A stretch of DNA of 19,509 nucleotides from Gammaproteobacteria bacterium CG22_combo_CG10-13_8_21_14_all_40_8 (GTDB lineage Bacteria > Pseudomonadota > Gammaproteobacteria > Enterobacterales > GCA-002770795). Under the pieces are notes generated by a model. It had not been told where the DNA came from. It searched no databases and was given only the letters and a program-made list of their open reading frames with translations. Each line of letters opens with the position of its first letter. The first letter of the stretch is position 1. Location: positions 182 through 19,690 of the forward strand of contig PCTP01000158.1 in the NCBI GenBank assembly GCA_002770795.1, in the 5' to 3' direction. This document shows, one piece after another, positions 8,255-15,174 of the stretch. Both the position numbers and the translations under genes were made by a program.

Positions 8255-8473
8255 ATGCCGAAAGTTACTTCAAAGAGACAAATTACCCTGCCAATTGAGC
8301 AATGTGTTATCGCCCAAATCCATACCGGTGATGAAGTTGACAGTTATGTCGATAGACAGGGAATTATCAGTATTATTAAAAAAACTAAAGGTGCGGCTTC
8401 GGGTTTTTTAAAGGATATTAAAATCAATAAATCAATCAGCGATAGTGAATCATTACAAAGCGCTCTAGATTAA
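8255..8473 (+). CDS. AbrB/MazE-fold antitoxin (VapB type)
   Basis: A 72-residue antitoxin with an N-terminal swapped-hairpin AbrB/SpoVT-like DNA-binding domain: KVTSKRQITLP (3-13) and GDEVDSYVDRQGIISI (25-40) match the family pattern. The C-terminal 25 residues (KINKSISDSESLQSALD) are the expected toxin-binding tail. I chose ATG 8255 because AAGGA (8242-8246) lies 8 bases upstream and the family begins at MPKVTSK; the in-frame ATG at 8210 lies between the promoter boxes and cannot be the start. Its stop overlaps the toxin start in TAATG (8471-8475), giving translational coupling. The promoter and dyad immediately upstream suggest it represses its own operon. Confidence 0.88.
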   Translation: MPKVTSKRQITLPIEQCVIAQIHTGDEVDSYVDRQGIISIIKKTKGAASGFLKDIKINKSISDSESLQSALD

Positions 8474-8907
8474 TGATTGCAATTGATACTAATGTGTTAC
8501 TGCGTTATCTACTGCATGACGATGTCAGGCAAGCCAATAAAGCTAAAAAGTTAATGAATGGCAATCATAAAGTATTAGTGGTTGATGCCGTATTAGTCGA
8601 AACACTTTGGGTGCTCAAGGGAAGTCGTTATAACCTCAATAAAGAGCAATTAACCGACACCATTATCACTCTGTTTGCTGACGCCAATATCGTTTTTGAG
8701 GATGATCAAGTCGTTTGGTGCGCATTAAAAGATTATATATTGGCTGAACCCATTAAAATTAAGGGAAAAACAAAACGAGCGGATTTTGCTGATGCGCTTA
8801 TTGTTAATAAATCGATCAAGTATGGCAAGATTCATGCCGTTAATGTTGCTCCAGTTTACACCTTCGACAAAGCCGCTTTAATGATTGATGGAACTGAAGA
8901 ACCTTGA
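8473..8907 (+). CDS. PIN-domain toxin (VapC family ribonuclease)
   Basis: A 144-residue PIN-domain protein, the toxin partner of the preceding AbrB-fold antitoxin. PIN toxins are Mg-dependent endoribonucleases, often acting on tRNA or rRNA. The acidic active site is intact: D5 in AIDTN, E43 in LVETLWVL, D104 and D107 in ADFADALI, and D132 in TFDKAA. The length is normal for VapC. It starts one base before the end of the antitoxin stop codon and is followed by a clear intrinsic terminator, so the two genes form a self-contained unit. The RNA target cannot be read from the sequence. Nothing suggests inactivation. Confidence 0.9.
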   Translation: MIAIDTNVLLRYLLHDDVRQANKAKKLMNGNHKVLVVDAVLVETLWVLKGSRYNLNKEQLTDTIITLFADANIVFEDDQVVWCALKDYILAEPIKIKGKTKRADFADALIVNKSIKYGKIHAVNVAPVYTFDKAALMIDGTEEP

Positions 8908-8915
8908 ATACTGAA

Positions 8916-8948
8916 GAGGACCTCCCGTTTAGGGAAGTCCTCATTTTT
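8916..8948 (+). terminator. Rho-independent terminator of the TA operon
   Basis: An 11-bp stem with one mismatch, GAGGACCTCCC (8916-8926) and GGGAAGTCCTC (8932-8942), a five-base loop, then ATTTTT (8943-8948). It begins 8 bases after the toxin stop. Confidence 0.85.
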
Positions 8949-9069
8949 AAATAGATATGGTCGTGGGACAACAGACTAGAGCAAAATGGTTATAAGGGCT
9001 GCTAGGAGGATTAGTATGGGTAAATATATCACGTCACTTGTTATTTTGATTACGGCTCTAGAGAACATG

Positions 9070-9123
9070 CTTGGGACACCCATAAGTTAGCGTTTAACTA
9101 AAAAAAGAAATGGGTGTCCCAAG
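9070..9123. repeat. Perfect 14-bp inverted repeat, possible mobile-element remnant
   Basis: CTTGGGACACCCAT (9070-9083) and ATGGGTGTCCCAAG (9110-9123) are exact reverse complements flanking 26 AT-rich bases, in a gene-free stretch (8949-9192). The loop is too long and the flank lacks a T-tract for a simple terminator. It could be a REP/MITE-like element, or terminal repeats left after loss of a transposase. No transposase coding sequence is visible next to it. Confidence 0.6.
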
Positions 9124-9192
9124 ATGCGAAAAAAACGTTGACCACGACAAACTGATAAGATTCCCAAATATGAAACCGCCGATTAACAAAAC

Positions 9193-9699
9193 TTATTCAT
9201 GATGTTCTAAGGAATCGATCAATAATGCACTAGTTCGTCTTAAATTGGCACTAATTAGTTGGGTAATTTTAGAGAGCATTTGTACACCAAGTGTGGGCAC
9301 ATCTTTAAGCATGATTTCAAATTTATCTTGAAACAGAACCATCAAAACTACTTGAGTTTTGGTTCTTACAGAGGCTGAACGAGGGGAACCATCGACTAAA
9401 GACATCTCACCGAAGGTTTTTCCACGCCCCAGTTTTGCAATCAATTGTGAAGATTGATGTAAGCTATTTTTTCGAACAACGACTTCACCCTGTTCAATAA
9501 TTCCCATAAAACTAGCGCGATCACCCTCGCTAAAGAGTTCAACATTTTGTGGAATATCGTACACTTCAATAAATCGAGCTAGACGCTTAATATGATCCCA
9601 TGACATATCTTGCAACCATTTGGTGGCCTCTAATAACTCGGCTCTTTGCTCAATGGATGTGGGTCTTGGTGTTAGATCGGCTAAATAACCTTTTATCAT
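9193..9699 (-). CDS. Cyclic-nucleotide-binding domain protein without HTH
   Basis: A 168-residue protein carrying one CRP-type cyclic-nucleotide-binding domain (about residues 30-150). The phosphate-binding cassette reads FGEMSLVDGSPRSAS (97-111), keeping the conserved glutamate E98 and arginine R107 that contact cyclic nucleotide ribose and phosphate. The N-terminal 28 residues are an extension, and after the C helix (140-160) the protein ends: there is no winged-helix DNA-binding domain. It is therefore a sensor or adaptor rather than a transcription factor. The start at 9699 lies 2 bases after the rpe stop, so it is almost certainly co-transcribed with and translationally coupled to rpe. 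The ligand (cAMP, cGMP or c-di-GMP) and partner are unknown. Confidence 0.85.
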   Translation of the reverse strand: MIKGYLADLTPRPTSIEQRAELLEATKWLQDMSWDHIKRLARFIEVYDIPQNVELFSEGDRASFMGIIEQGEVVVRKNSLHQSSQLIAKLGRGKTFGEMSLVDGSPRSASVRTKTQVVLMVLFQDKFEIMLKDVPTLGVQMLSKITQLISANLRRTSALLIDSLEHHE

Positions 9700-9701
9700 T
9701 T

Positions 9702-10376
9702 CTACACTCGCACAGCTTCAACATTTTGTTTCATTTGAGAAATCACTTTTTGGTAATCTTCAGCATTATAAACCGCTGAACCTGCCACAAAAGCATCTGC
9801 TCCAGCGGCAGCAATTTCAGCAATATTGTCAATCTTAACGCCACCATCTATTTGCAGATGGATCTGATACCCAGATTGATTAATTTTTTCTCGAACCAGG
9901 CGAATTTTATTCAGCGTTTCGGGAATAAAACTTTGACCACCAAACCCGGGGTTGACTGACATTAATAGAATCACATCCAATTTATCCATCACATGATCCA
10001 GATAATGTAATGGCGTTGCTGGGTTAAAGACCAGCCCAGCCAAACAACCCGCTGATTTTATCAACTGTATGGTTCTATCTATATGCTCTGAGGCTTCGGG
10101 ATGAAAACTGATGATATTAGCGCCTGCTTTGGCAAAGTCTGGAATAATTCGATCAACAGGCTTGACCATTAAATGCACATCTATTGGTGCTTGAATACCA
10201 TAATTTCTCAACGCTTCACAAACCATCGGCCCAATGGTTAGGTTGGGCACATAATGATTGTCCATCACGTCAAAATGAATCCAATCCGCACCCGCATCAA
10301 TGACTGCTTGAACCTCTTCTCCCAATCTCGCAAAGTCAGCAGATAATATGGAAGGAGCAATAATTGTCGGTAACAT
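9702..10376 (-). CDS. rpe: Ribulose-phosphate 3-epimerase
   Basis: A 224-residue cytosolic enzyme that interconverts D-ribulose 5-phosphate and D-xylulose 5-phosphate in the pentose phosphate pathway. The TIM-barrel family signature is complete: PSILSADFARLG (8-19), metal ligands H34 and D36 in IHFDVMDNHYVPN, H68 in DVHLMV, the flexible-loop motif MSVNPGFGGQSF (139-150), and D177 in IDGGV, with D36 and D177 the acid/base pair. The phosphate-binding end AGSAVY is also present. Length is normal. It is 63 bases downstream of the BrkB-family gene and 2 bases upstream of the cyclic-nucleotide-binding gene, on the same strand. Confidence 0.97.
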   Translation of the reverse strand: MLPTIIAPSILSADFARLGEEVQAVIDAGADWIHFDVMDNHYVPNLTIGPMVCEALRNYGIQAPIDVHLMVKPVDRIIPDFAKAGANIISFHPEASEHIDRTIQLIKSAGCLAGLVFNPATPLHYLDHVMDKLDVILLMSVNPGFGGQSFIPETLNKIRLVREKINQSGYQIHLQIDGGVKIDNIAEIAAAGADAFVAGSAVYNAEDYQKVISQMKQNVEAVRV

Positions 10377-10415
10377 AAAAAATCTCTTTTATTGGTTGAT
10401 TTAATTTTAAAGGAA

Positions 10416-10429
10416 CTATACCCGTATAG
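10416..10429. repeat. Short dyad between brkB-family gene and rpe
   Basis: CTATAC and GTATAG arms around a CC centre lie in the 63-base gap upstream of rpe on the minus strand. It could be a small operator or part of an rpe promoter (the minus strand also reads TATAGT here), but it is short and may be chance. Confidence 0.25.
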
Positions 10430-10439
10430 ACTGAATTAG

Positions 10440-11771
10440 TCATTGGCTTGTTTGTGTATGTTGATGACTTAAAGCGAAAAGCTGTTCTGTTTTAAAGGCA
10501 TCCTCTTCACAGGACTGTCTTAGTTTTTCCCATTCCAGTATTTGAGAAGAAAGCGGCCAATTACTATCCTTAATACCGTCCTTCTCTCCCCATTGATCAA
10601 TAAGCTTCACAATCTGCAAGGTTGGAATTGTCTGTAAATCTCTTGCAGGTATCCAGAGGTTTTTTTCCACTAATAACACCACGAGATTTTTACTGACCAA
10701 CATATCCAGCACCACTTGTAAATTACTTATCGGCAGCGATAACCGTCTGGCCATTTGCAAGGTAGATGGACCTTCTTTCCCCTGCACAAAACAATTTTGA
10801 ACTTCATCCAGAATATAAAATGCCAGTAATCGTTGTTGTCTAGGACTTAACTGAAGCAGTCTATTTTTACTCATTAAGTGTTCTGGATATTGGTGGTAAT
10901 TTGCAATGCTCGCGCCGATTAAAAGAATCAACCATCCAACATAGAGCCAAATCATAAACAAGATAGGGGTTGCCAAGGCAGAATAAACGGTCACATATTT
11001 GGTGGACGCCACCACCATGGACGCAAAAAAATAGCCAACTAATTGCCATAATATGCCCGCACTGGTCGCCCCCACCAGCGCTGAACCAAACCGGACATCT
11101 GCATTAGGAATCACTGTATACAAAAATGTAAAAGCAAAAATAATCATTAAGCTGGGTACTAATTTGGTCAGCAAGGCCGCCAAGGTGCCGAAAGGCTCAA
11201 TCGCCAAAATAGTTTGCATCAGATCAGAATTCAATAGGGTGGCACTTAGACCAATAGCAGAAAAAACCAGAATCGGTCCAATCATAATGGTGCTCATATA
11301 ATGGCTAATACGTTGCCCTATTCCCCTTGATTGTGAAACGTGCCAAGTATAATTAAAAGCAGATTCTATTTTCTGCATCAAAGATATCACATTATAAAAT
11401 AGAAAGATTAAACTGATAGAACCTAATAACCCCACCTTCATATTTTCTACAAACCCCAAAATAGTGGAGGTGATCTCAACGCTTTTTTCACCTAATGGTG
11501 CTAGAGCACCCTGTAACATAGGAGCAACTTGATTATGGACGCCAAAGGCTTTTAAAACGGCAAAGCTGACAGCCAGTAGCGGGATCAGAGAAAGTAAAGT
11601 GGTATACACCAAACTCATGGCACGCAGACTTAACTCGCCAGTCACTAAATCTCGCAAAATAGCATATAGAGTACGAAAGCAAGGTATAGACATTCTCCAG
11701 ATCAGCGCTTTATCTTTAAGTTGATTAGAATTCCAAAAAATATCTTTAAACTGTGCCAACCAGTCTTTCAT
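10440..11771 (-). CDS. YihY/BrkB (UPF0761) family inner-membrane protein
   Basis: A 443-residue polytopic inner-membrane protein of the YihY/BrkB family, once mislabelled ribonuclease BN; the molecular function is unknown. Six hydrophobic helices fall at about 50-75, 112-133, 158-180, 195-220, 228-255 and 262-290. Family motifs are present: LSLRAMSLVYTTLLSLIPL (47-65), the NYTW..SR segment (140-149), PNADVRFGSALVGA (222-235) and PILFMIWLYVGWLILLIGA (269-287). The C-terminal 150 residues are soluble and helical, resembling a winged-helix tail found in longer family members. A GGGCGAGAG stretch precedes the start at 11771. It is divergent from the broken transporter gene to its right across 63 bases and may lead the cluster with rpe. 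Confidence 0.92.
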   Translation of the reverse strand: MKDWLAQFKDIFWNSNQLKDKALIWRMSIPCFRTLYAILRDLVTGELSLRAMSLVYTTLLSLIPLLAVSFAVLKAFGVHNQVAPMLQGALAPLGEKSVEITSTILGFVENMKVGLLGSISLIFLFYNVISLMQKIESAFNYTWHVSQSRGIGQRISHYMSTIMIGPILVFSAIGLSATLLNSDLMQTILAIEPFGTLAALLTKLVPSLMIIFAFTFLYTVIPNADVRFGSALVGATSAGILWQLVGYFFASMVVASTKYVTVYSALATPILFMIWLYVGWLILLIGASIANYHQYPEHLMSKNRLLQLSPRQQRLLAFYILDEVQNCFVQGKEGPSTLQMARRLSLPISNLQVVLDMLVSKNLVVLLVEKNLWIPARDLQTIPTLQIVKLIDQWGEKDGIKDSNWPLSSQILEWEKLRQSCEEDAFKTEQLFALSHQHTQTSQ

Positions 11772-11834
11772 ATAGTTTTCTCTCGCCCTTTGTTAAGATG
11801 GCTTCAATTTGAATCACTAAATAAGGTTACTCAG

Positions 11835-12278
11835 ATGAATCACCACGCAAAAAAAATAAGCGCAGCGATATTGCTCAGTTTATGTATTTTTGCCATCTTG
11901 ATGCAATGGTTTCATGTGGGCATTGCACTGATTTCAGGTATTGCTATCGCACTAACCTTGGGTAATCCCTTTATTCATTTCACCCAAAAGATTGCGGGTC
12001 ATCTGTTAAAGGCCAGTGTCGTGGGATTAGGGTTTAGCCTAAATTTACCCATTTTATGGCAACAAGCGCAACAAGGGTTTTGGGTGACTTTAAAGAGTAT
12101 AGCATTTGCCTTTGATTCAGGCTGTGGTACTCTGAATTTTAATCTCGTTATTTTCTTTTGCCTTAGCCTTCTTTATCGTTTAACAGATTTCAAAGAGATA
12201 TTACTCGCTTTTAGAAAGGCCTTTGTTTATAATTTCCCACTCCTGAGGGGAGGCATTAAAAGCCTGAGATGTTCATGA
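11835..12278 (+). pseudogene. Truncated YeiH-like (UPF0324) transporter gene
   Basis: The first 90-100 codons resemble the N-terminus of YeiH/UPF0324 membrane proteins (putative sulfate exporter family): a basic start, an opening helix, then IALTLGNP (about 36-43) and LLKASVVGLGFSLNLP (56-71), matching the family's early helix pair. Family members are 300 or more residues; here the resemblance fades near 12115 and the frame runs through unrelated residues to a stop at 12276-12278, inside the TPP riboswitch. At least two thirds of the gene are missing. AAGG (11823-11826) 8 bases before the ATG shows the original start signal survives. The downstream operon's promoter and riboswitch lie where the rest of the gene should be, so a deletion or insertion joined the two. 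A short expressed membrane fragment cannot be excluded. Confidence 0.7.
12228..12233 (+). promoter_or_regulatory. -10 box of the thiamine operon
   Basis: A perfect TATAAT, predicting a transcription start near 12240, directly at the 5' edge of the riboswitch aptamer. No good -35 is visible at 16-18 bases upstream (CGCTTT/TCGCTT region), so the promoter may be weak or need an activator. It lies within the 3' end of the decayed YeiH-like frame. Confidence 0.6.
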
Positions 12279-12348
12279 TGTTATCCACAAAGATAATCTC
12301 TGACAGACCCTTTGAACCTGATCCGGTTGATACCGGCGTAGGGACAGG
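12242..12348 (+). promoter_or_regulatory. TPP riboswitch (THI element) aptamer
   Basis: A canonical thiamine pyrophosphate aptamer. P1 is CCTG (12242-12245) with CAGG (12345-12348); P2 is GGG (in 12247-12250) with CCC (12308-12310); P3 is AGGC (12251-12254) with GCCT (12262-12265). The TGAGA T-loop that binds the pyrimidine ring is at 12265-12269. A variable P3a arm includes TTATC/GATAA (12281-12285 and 12292-12296). The conserved CCCTTTGAACCTGAT block (12308-12322), P5 CCGG/CCGG (12323-12326 and 12333-12336) and the pyrophosphate-site GCGTAGGGA (12336-12344) are all present. It precedes three thiamine-transport or salvage genes and should switch them off when TPP is plentiful. Confidence 0.96.
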
Positions 12349-12435
12349 CTGCTTAACAGCAACTTTTGACATCCTTTTCATCCGTTGCCATTCCTGCCCA
12401 ATGTCTAGATCCCGGCTCTTATTTTATTTGGAATG
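12349..12435 (+). promoter_or_regulatory. Putative expression platform of the TPP riboswitch
   Basis: CCTGCCC (12393-12399) can pair with GGGACAGG (12341-12348, one bulged A), which includes the 3' strand of P1 and part of the TPP-binding core. The overlapping CATTCC (12389-12394) can pair perfectly with GGAATG (12430-12435), which covers the receptor start codon. Both use bases 12393-12394, so they exclude each other. This fits a translational switch: TPP bound leaves CATTCC free to mask the start; without TPP the start is open. No intrinsic terminator with a T-tract is visible. The pairing is read by eye, not energy-computed. Confidence 0.5.
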
Positions 12436-14529
12436 AGAACCTTGAATATTCATAAACACCTTTATTTTACCGCCACATTGTTGGCATCTCAGCTGCATTT
12501 AGCTTTGGCTGATACAGCCAGTGCAGATGCTTCGGATAATCTCATCATTATCACCTCCGATTATCGCCATGAAACCCAAGATGAACAATCTTCCAGCATC
12601 ACTGTATTAGATCAGCAGCTTATCGAAGAAGGCGGAGAACAACATTTTGAAGAGTTGATTAACTGGGTACCCAACTTAAACTGGGCTGGCGGCAGCTCAC
12701 GCCCTCAGTATTTTCAAATTAGAGGTATTGGCGAACGTAGCCAATATTTAGGCGCTCCCAACCCTTCAGTAGGCTTCATTATTGACGATATCGACATGAG
12801 TGGCATCGGTGGTGTTGCAACTCTATTTGATGTACAGCAAATTGAAGTGCTCAAAGGCCCACAGGGTGCTCGTTATGGCGCAAATGCCCTAGGTGGATTA
12901 ATTTATATCAAAACCCTCGATCCGAGTAATGAATTTGAGGGGCACGCGAAAATAACATTGGCTGAAGATAACACTCGAAGTCTTGGTTTAAGTGTCTCTG
13001 GACCCGCCTCAGAATCATTAGGTTACAGACTGTCATTGCAACAGCATAATTCAGATGGTTACCGTAAAAATCAGTTTCTTGATCGCAGTGATACCAATGA
13101 GAGAGATGAATTAACCGCTAGATTAAAATTACGCTGGGAAATATCCCATCAGCTTACAGCGGATATCACTTTGATCAACATTGATCTAAATAATGGTTAT
13201 GATGCATGGGTTCAGGATAATAGCTTAAACACTCAAACAGATGATCCGGGCCGAGATGAACAGCTCACTCATGCCGCAGCGGTAAAATTGAACTGGAGCG
13301 CAGCTCAGGCTTTCGATTTAATCAGTATTAGTTCGATTGCCACTTCCGATATACTCAATAGTTTTGATGGTGACTGGGGTAATCCTGTGTTCTGGGGGGA
13401 AAATGGCCCCTACGATTTCACCAGTCGCACTGATCGTTATCGCCGCACGGTAAGCCAGGAACTTCGCTTGGTCTCTAAACCCGATCAGAAAATTTTTTCA
13501 AACAGCAGTGATTGGTTACTTGGCGTTTACGCGACCAATTTACGTGAAAAAAACACCAATTTAGATATGTTTAACGGTGATGTATTCAACCAGTTGAACT
13601 CTGACTATGATGCCACTAACAGCGCTATCTTTGGAGAAATCGATTACCATGTTGATGCAGAAAATACGCTAAAGACCGGATTAAGATTGGAGCATCGCAA
13701 TGCAGATTATCAAGATTCTCAGGGGCAAAACCTATCTCCTTCCGAAACCATGATAGGCGGTCATATCACCCTTCAACACCAACATCATAACAATATGTTA
13801 GGCTATGCCACCCTATCTAAAGGATTTAAAGCTGGCGGTTTTAATATTGACACCAATATACCAGCGGATCGTATAGAGTTTGATGCGGAATCCTTATGGA
13901 ATTTTGAACTTGGCGTCAAAGCTTTGGCTTTCGATAATCGCTTAAAAATTGCCTCTTCCTTATTTTATATGAAAAGATCCAAACAGCAGGTTGAGACCTC
14001 TTTCCAAGATGATCCGACCGATCCATTATCTTTCACCTTTTTAACAGCCAATGCCGCGAAAGGGACTAATTATGGCTTAGAAACTGAATTAGAATTTAAA
14101 TTCACCGACAATTGGAAGCTTTTTGCCAATACTGGCTTGTTGTTTACTCAGTTTGACTCATTCGTCAGTGCCGAACGCAACCTGAAAGGGCGAGATCAAG
14201 CGCATGCCCCAAATTATTCTTATGCGCTAGGTTCCAGTTATCGAGGTGACAATGGATTGTTTTTAAGAGCAGAACTGACTGGGAAAGACCGTTTTTATTA
14301 TTCCAATAGTCACGATCAACGCTCTAAAAGTTATAACCTGCTCAATGTCAAAATGGGTTATGAGTTTGCCCAATGGTCTATTTATCTATGGGGCAGAAAC
14401 ATTCTGGATAAAGAATATCATGTGCGTGGATTTTTCTTCGCCAATGAGCCACCCGATTGGATAGAAACACTCTACACTCGCCAAGGTGATCCCGCACAAT
14501 GGGGCCTGACTGCCAACATGAATTTTTAA
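12433..14529 (+). CDS. TonB-dependent outer-membrane receptor, predicted thiamine uptake
   Basis: A 698-residue TonB-dependent receptor. It has a signal peptide (about 1-26), a TonB-box-like segment (LIIITSDY, 37-44), a plug domain (about 52-162) with the motifs FQIRGIG (94-100), VGFIIDDI (113-120), VEVLKGPQG-like IEVLKGPQG (137-145) and RYGANALGGLIYI (147-159), and then a 22-strand-type beta barrel ending in Phe after ANMNF, the usual outer-membrane sorting end. Substrate is inferred from context: the TPP riboswitch upstream and the PnuT-like transporter and kinase downstream point to thiamine or a phosphorylated form. No good Shine-Dalgarno precedes ATG 12433; TTG at 12442 has GGAATGAG upstream and would shorten the signal peptide by three residues. 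The ATG is kept because it preserves the basic N-terminus. Confidence 0.92.
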   Translation: MRTLNIHKHLYFTATLLASQLHLALADTASADASDNLIIITSDYRHETQDEQSSSITVLDQQLIEEGGEQHFEELINWVPNLNWAGGSSRPQYFQIRGIGERSQYLGAPNPSVGFIIDDIDMSGIGGVATLFDVQQIEVLKGPQGARYGANALGGLIYIKTLDPSNEFEGHAKITLAEDNTRSLGLSVSGPASESLGYRLSLQQHNSDGYRKNQFLDRSDTNERDELTARLKLRWEISHQLTADITLINIDLNNGYDAWVQDNSLNTQTDDPGRDEQLTHAAAVKLNWSAAQAFDLISISSIATSDILNSFDGDWGNPVFWGENGPYDFTSRTDRYRRTVSQELRLVSKPDQKIFSNSSDWLLGVYATNLREKNTNLDMFNGDVFNQLNSDYDATNSAIFGEIDYHVDAENTLKTGLRLEHRNADYQDSQGQNLSPSETMIGGHITLQHQHHNNMLGYATLSKGFKAGGFNIDTNIPADRIEFDAESLWNFELGVKALAFDNRLKIASSLFYMKRSKQQVETSFQDDPTDPLSFTFLTANAAKGTNYGLETELEFKFTDNWKLFANTGLLFTQFDSFVSAERNLKGRDQAHAPNYSYALGSSYRGDNGLFLRAELTGKDRFYYSNSHDQRSKSYNLLNVKMGYEFAQWSIYLWGRNILDKEYHVRGFFFANEPPDWIETLYTRQGDPAQWGLTANMNF

Positions 14530-14535
14530 TTTCTA

Positions 14536-15174
14536 ATGGATAACACCTTTATTAACAAATTCTCCCATTCATTGCTTGAAGCTTTTCAAGCCATGAATGG
14601 CTGGGAAGTTTTAGCGGTTGTATTCGCTCTTTTATATCTTTGGTTGGCCATGAAGCAAAATATCTGGTGCTGGTTTTGTGGGTTTGCCTCTACAGCGATC
14701 TATCTGTTCTTATTTTGGAAAGTCAGCTTACTGTCAGAAAGCTTATTACAGATTTTTTATCTGGTTTTATCTGTATATGGCTGGTTACAATGGGGTGAAG
14801 GTAAATACCTTGCCACAGAGCAATCATCCATAACCGTGATCAGCTGGTCGGCAAAACAGCATTTTATCACGATTTTATCGACTCTCATCGCTACCGCTAT
14901 TTTAGGGTTCCTCATGGATAACTACACCAGTGCTCAATTTCCCTACATAGATGGCGCAACCTCCACGTTTGCTGTAGTCACCACCTACATGGTAACCCGT
15001 AAAGTTTTAGAAAATTGGATCTACTGGATAGTCATTGATTCTGTTTCTATTTTCCTCTACTCAAGTAGAGGTTTACACTTAACCGCCTTACTATTTACTG
15101 CCTATGTCATCATGTGTTTTTATGGATACAGTGCCTGGAAAGCTTCCCTGGCTGAGGAAAAATCCTTTGCTTAA
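14536..15174 (+). CDS. pnuT: PnuC-family transporter, predicted thiamine importer PnuT
   Basis: A 212-residue inner-membrane protein of the PnuC/PnuT vitamin transporter family, facilitators that depend on phosphorylation of the substrate inside the cell. About seven hydrophobic helices are visible (near 22-39, 44-62, 67-86, 108-127, 140-153, 158-176, 181-201). Family motifs include N42..WCWFCG (42-49), YLVLSVYGWLQWGEG (75-89) with W83 and W86, WIYWIVID (161-168) and TALLFTAYVIMCFYGYSAW (183-201), matching the duplicated Y-GW-W repeats of PnuC. It begins 6 bases after the receptor stop with no clear ribosome-binding site, so it probably depends on translational coupling. The TPP riboswitch and the kinase downstream argue for thiamine rather than nicotinamide riboside. 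Confidence 0.92.
   Translation: MDNTFINKFSHSLLEAFQAMNGWEVLAVVFALLYLWLAMKQNIWCWFCGFASTAIYLFLFWKVSLLSESLLQIFYLVLSVYGWLQWGEGKYLATEQSSITVISWSAKQHFITILSTLIATAILGFLMDNYTSAQFPYIDGATSTFAVVTTYMVTRKVLENWIYWIVIDSVSIFLYSSRGLHLTALLFTAYVIMCFYGYSAWKASLAEEKSFA

Noticed and set aside
5828..8948. Helicase plus TA pair as one defence system.
   Set aside because: The genes are divergent with separate signals and about 270 bases between them; each is a complete unit on its own, so functional linkage is not supported by the sequence.
9110..9202. A 30-codon reading frame starting in the right arm of the 14-bp inverted repeat and ending over the 3' end of the cNMP-binding gene.
   Set aside because: No ribosome-binding site, no recognisable motif, and it overlaps the end of a well-supported gene on the other strand.
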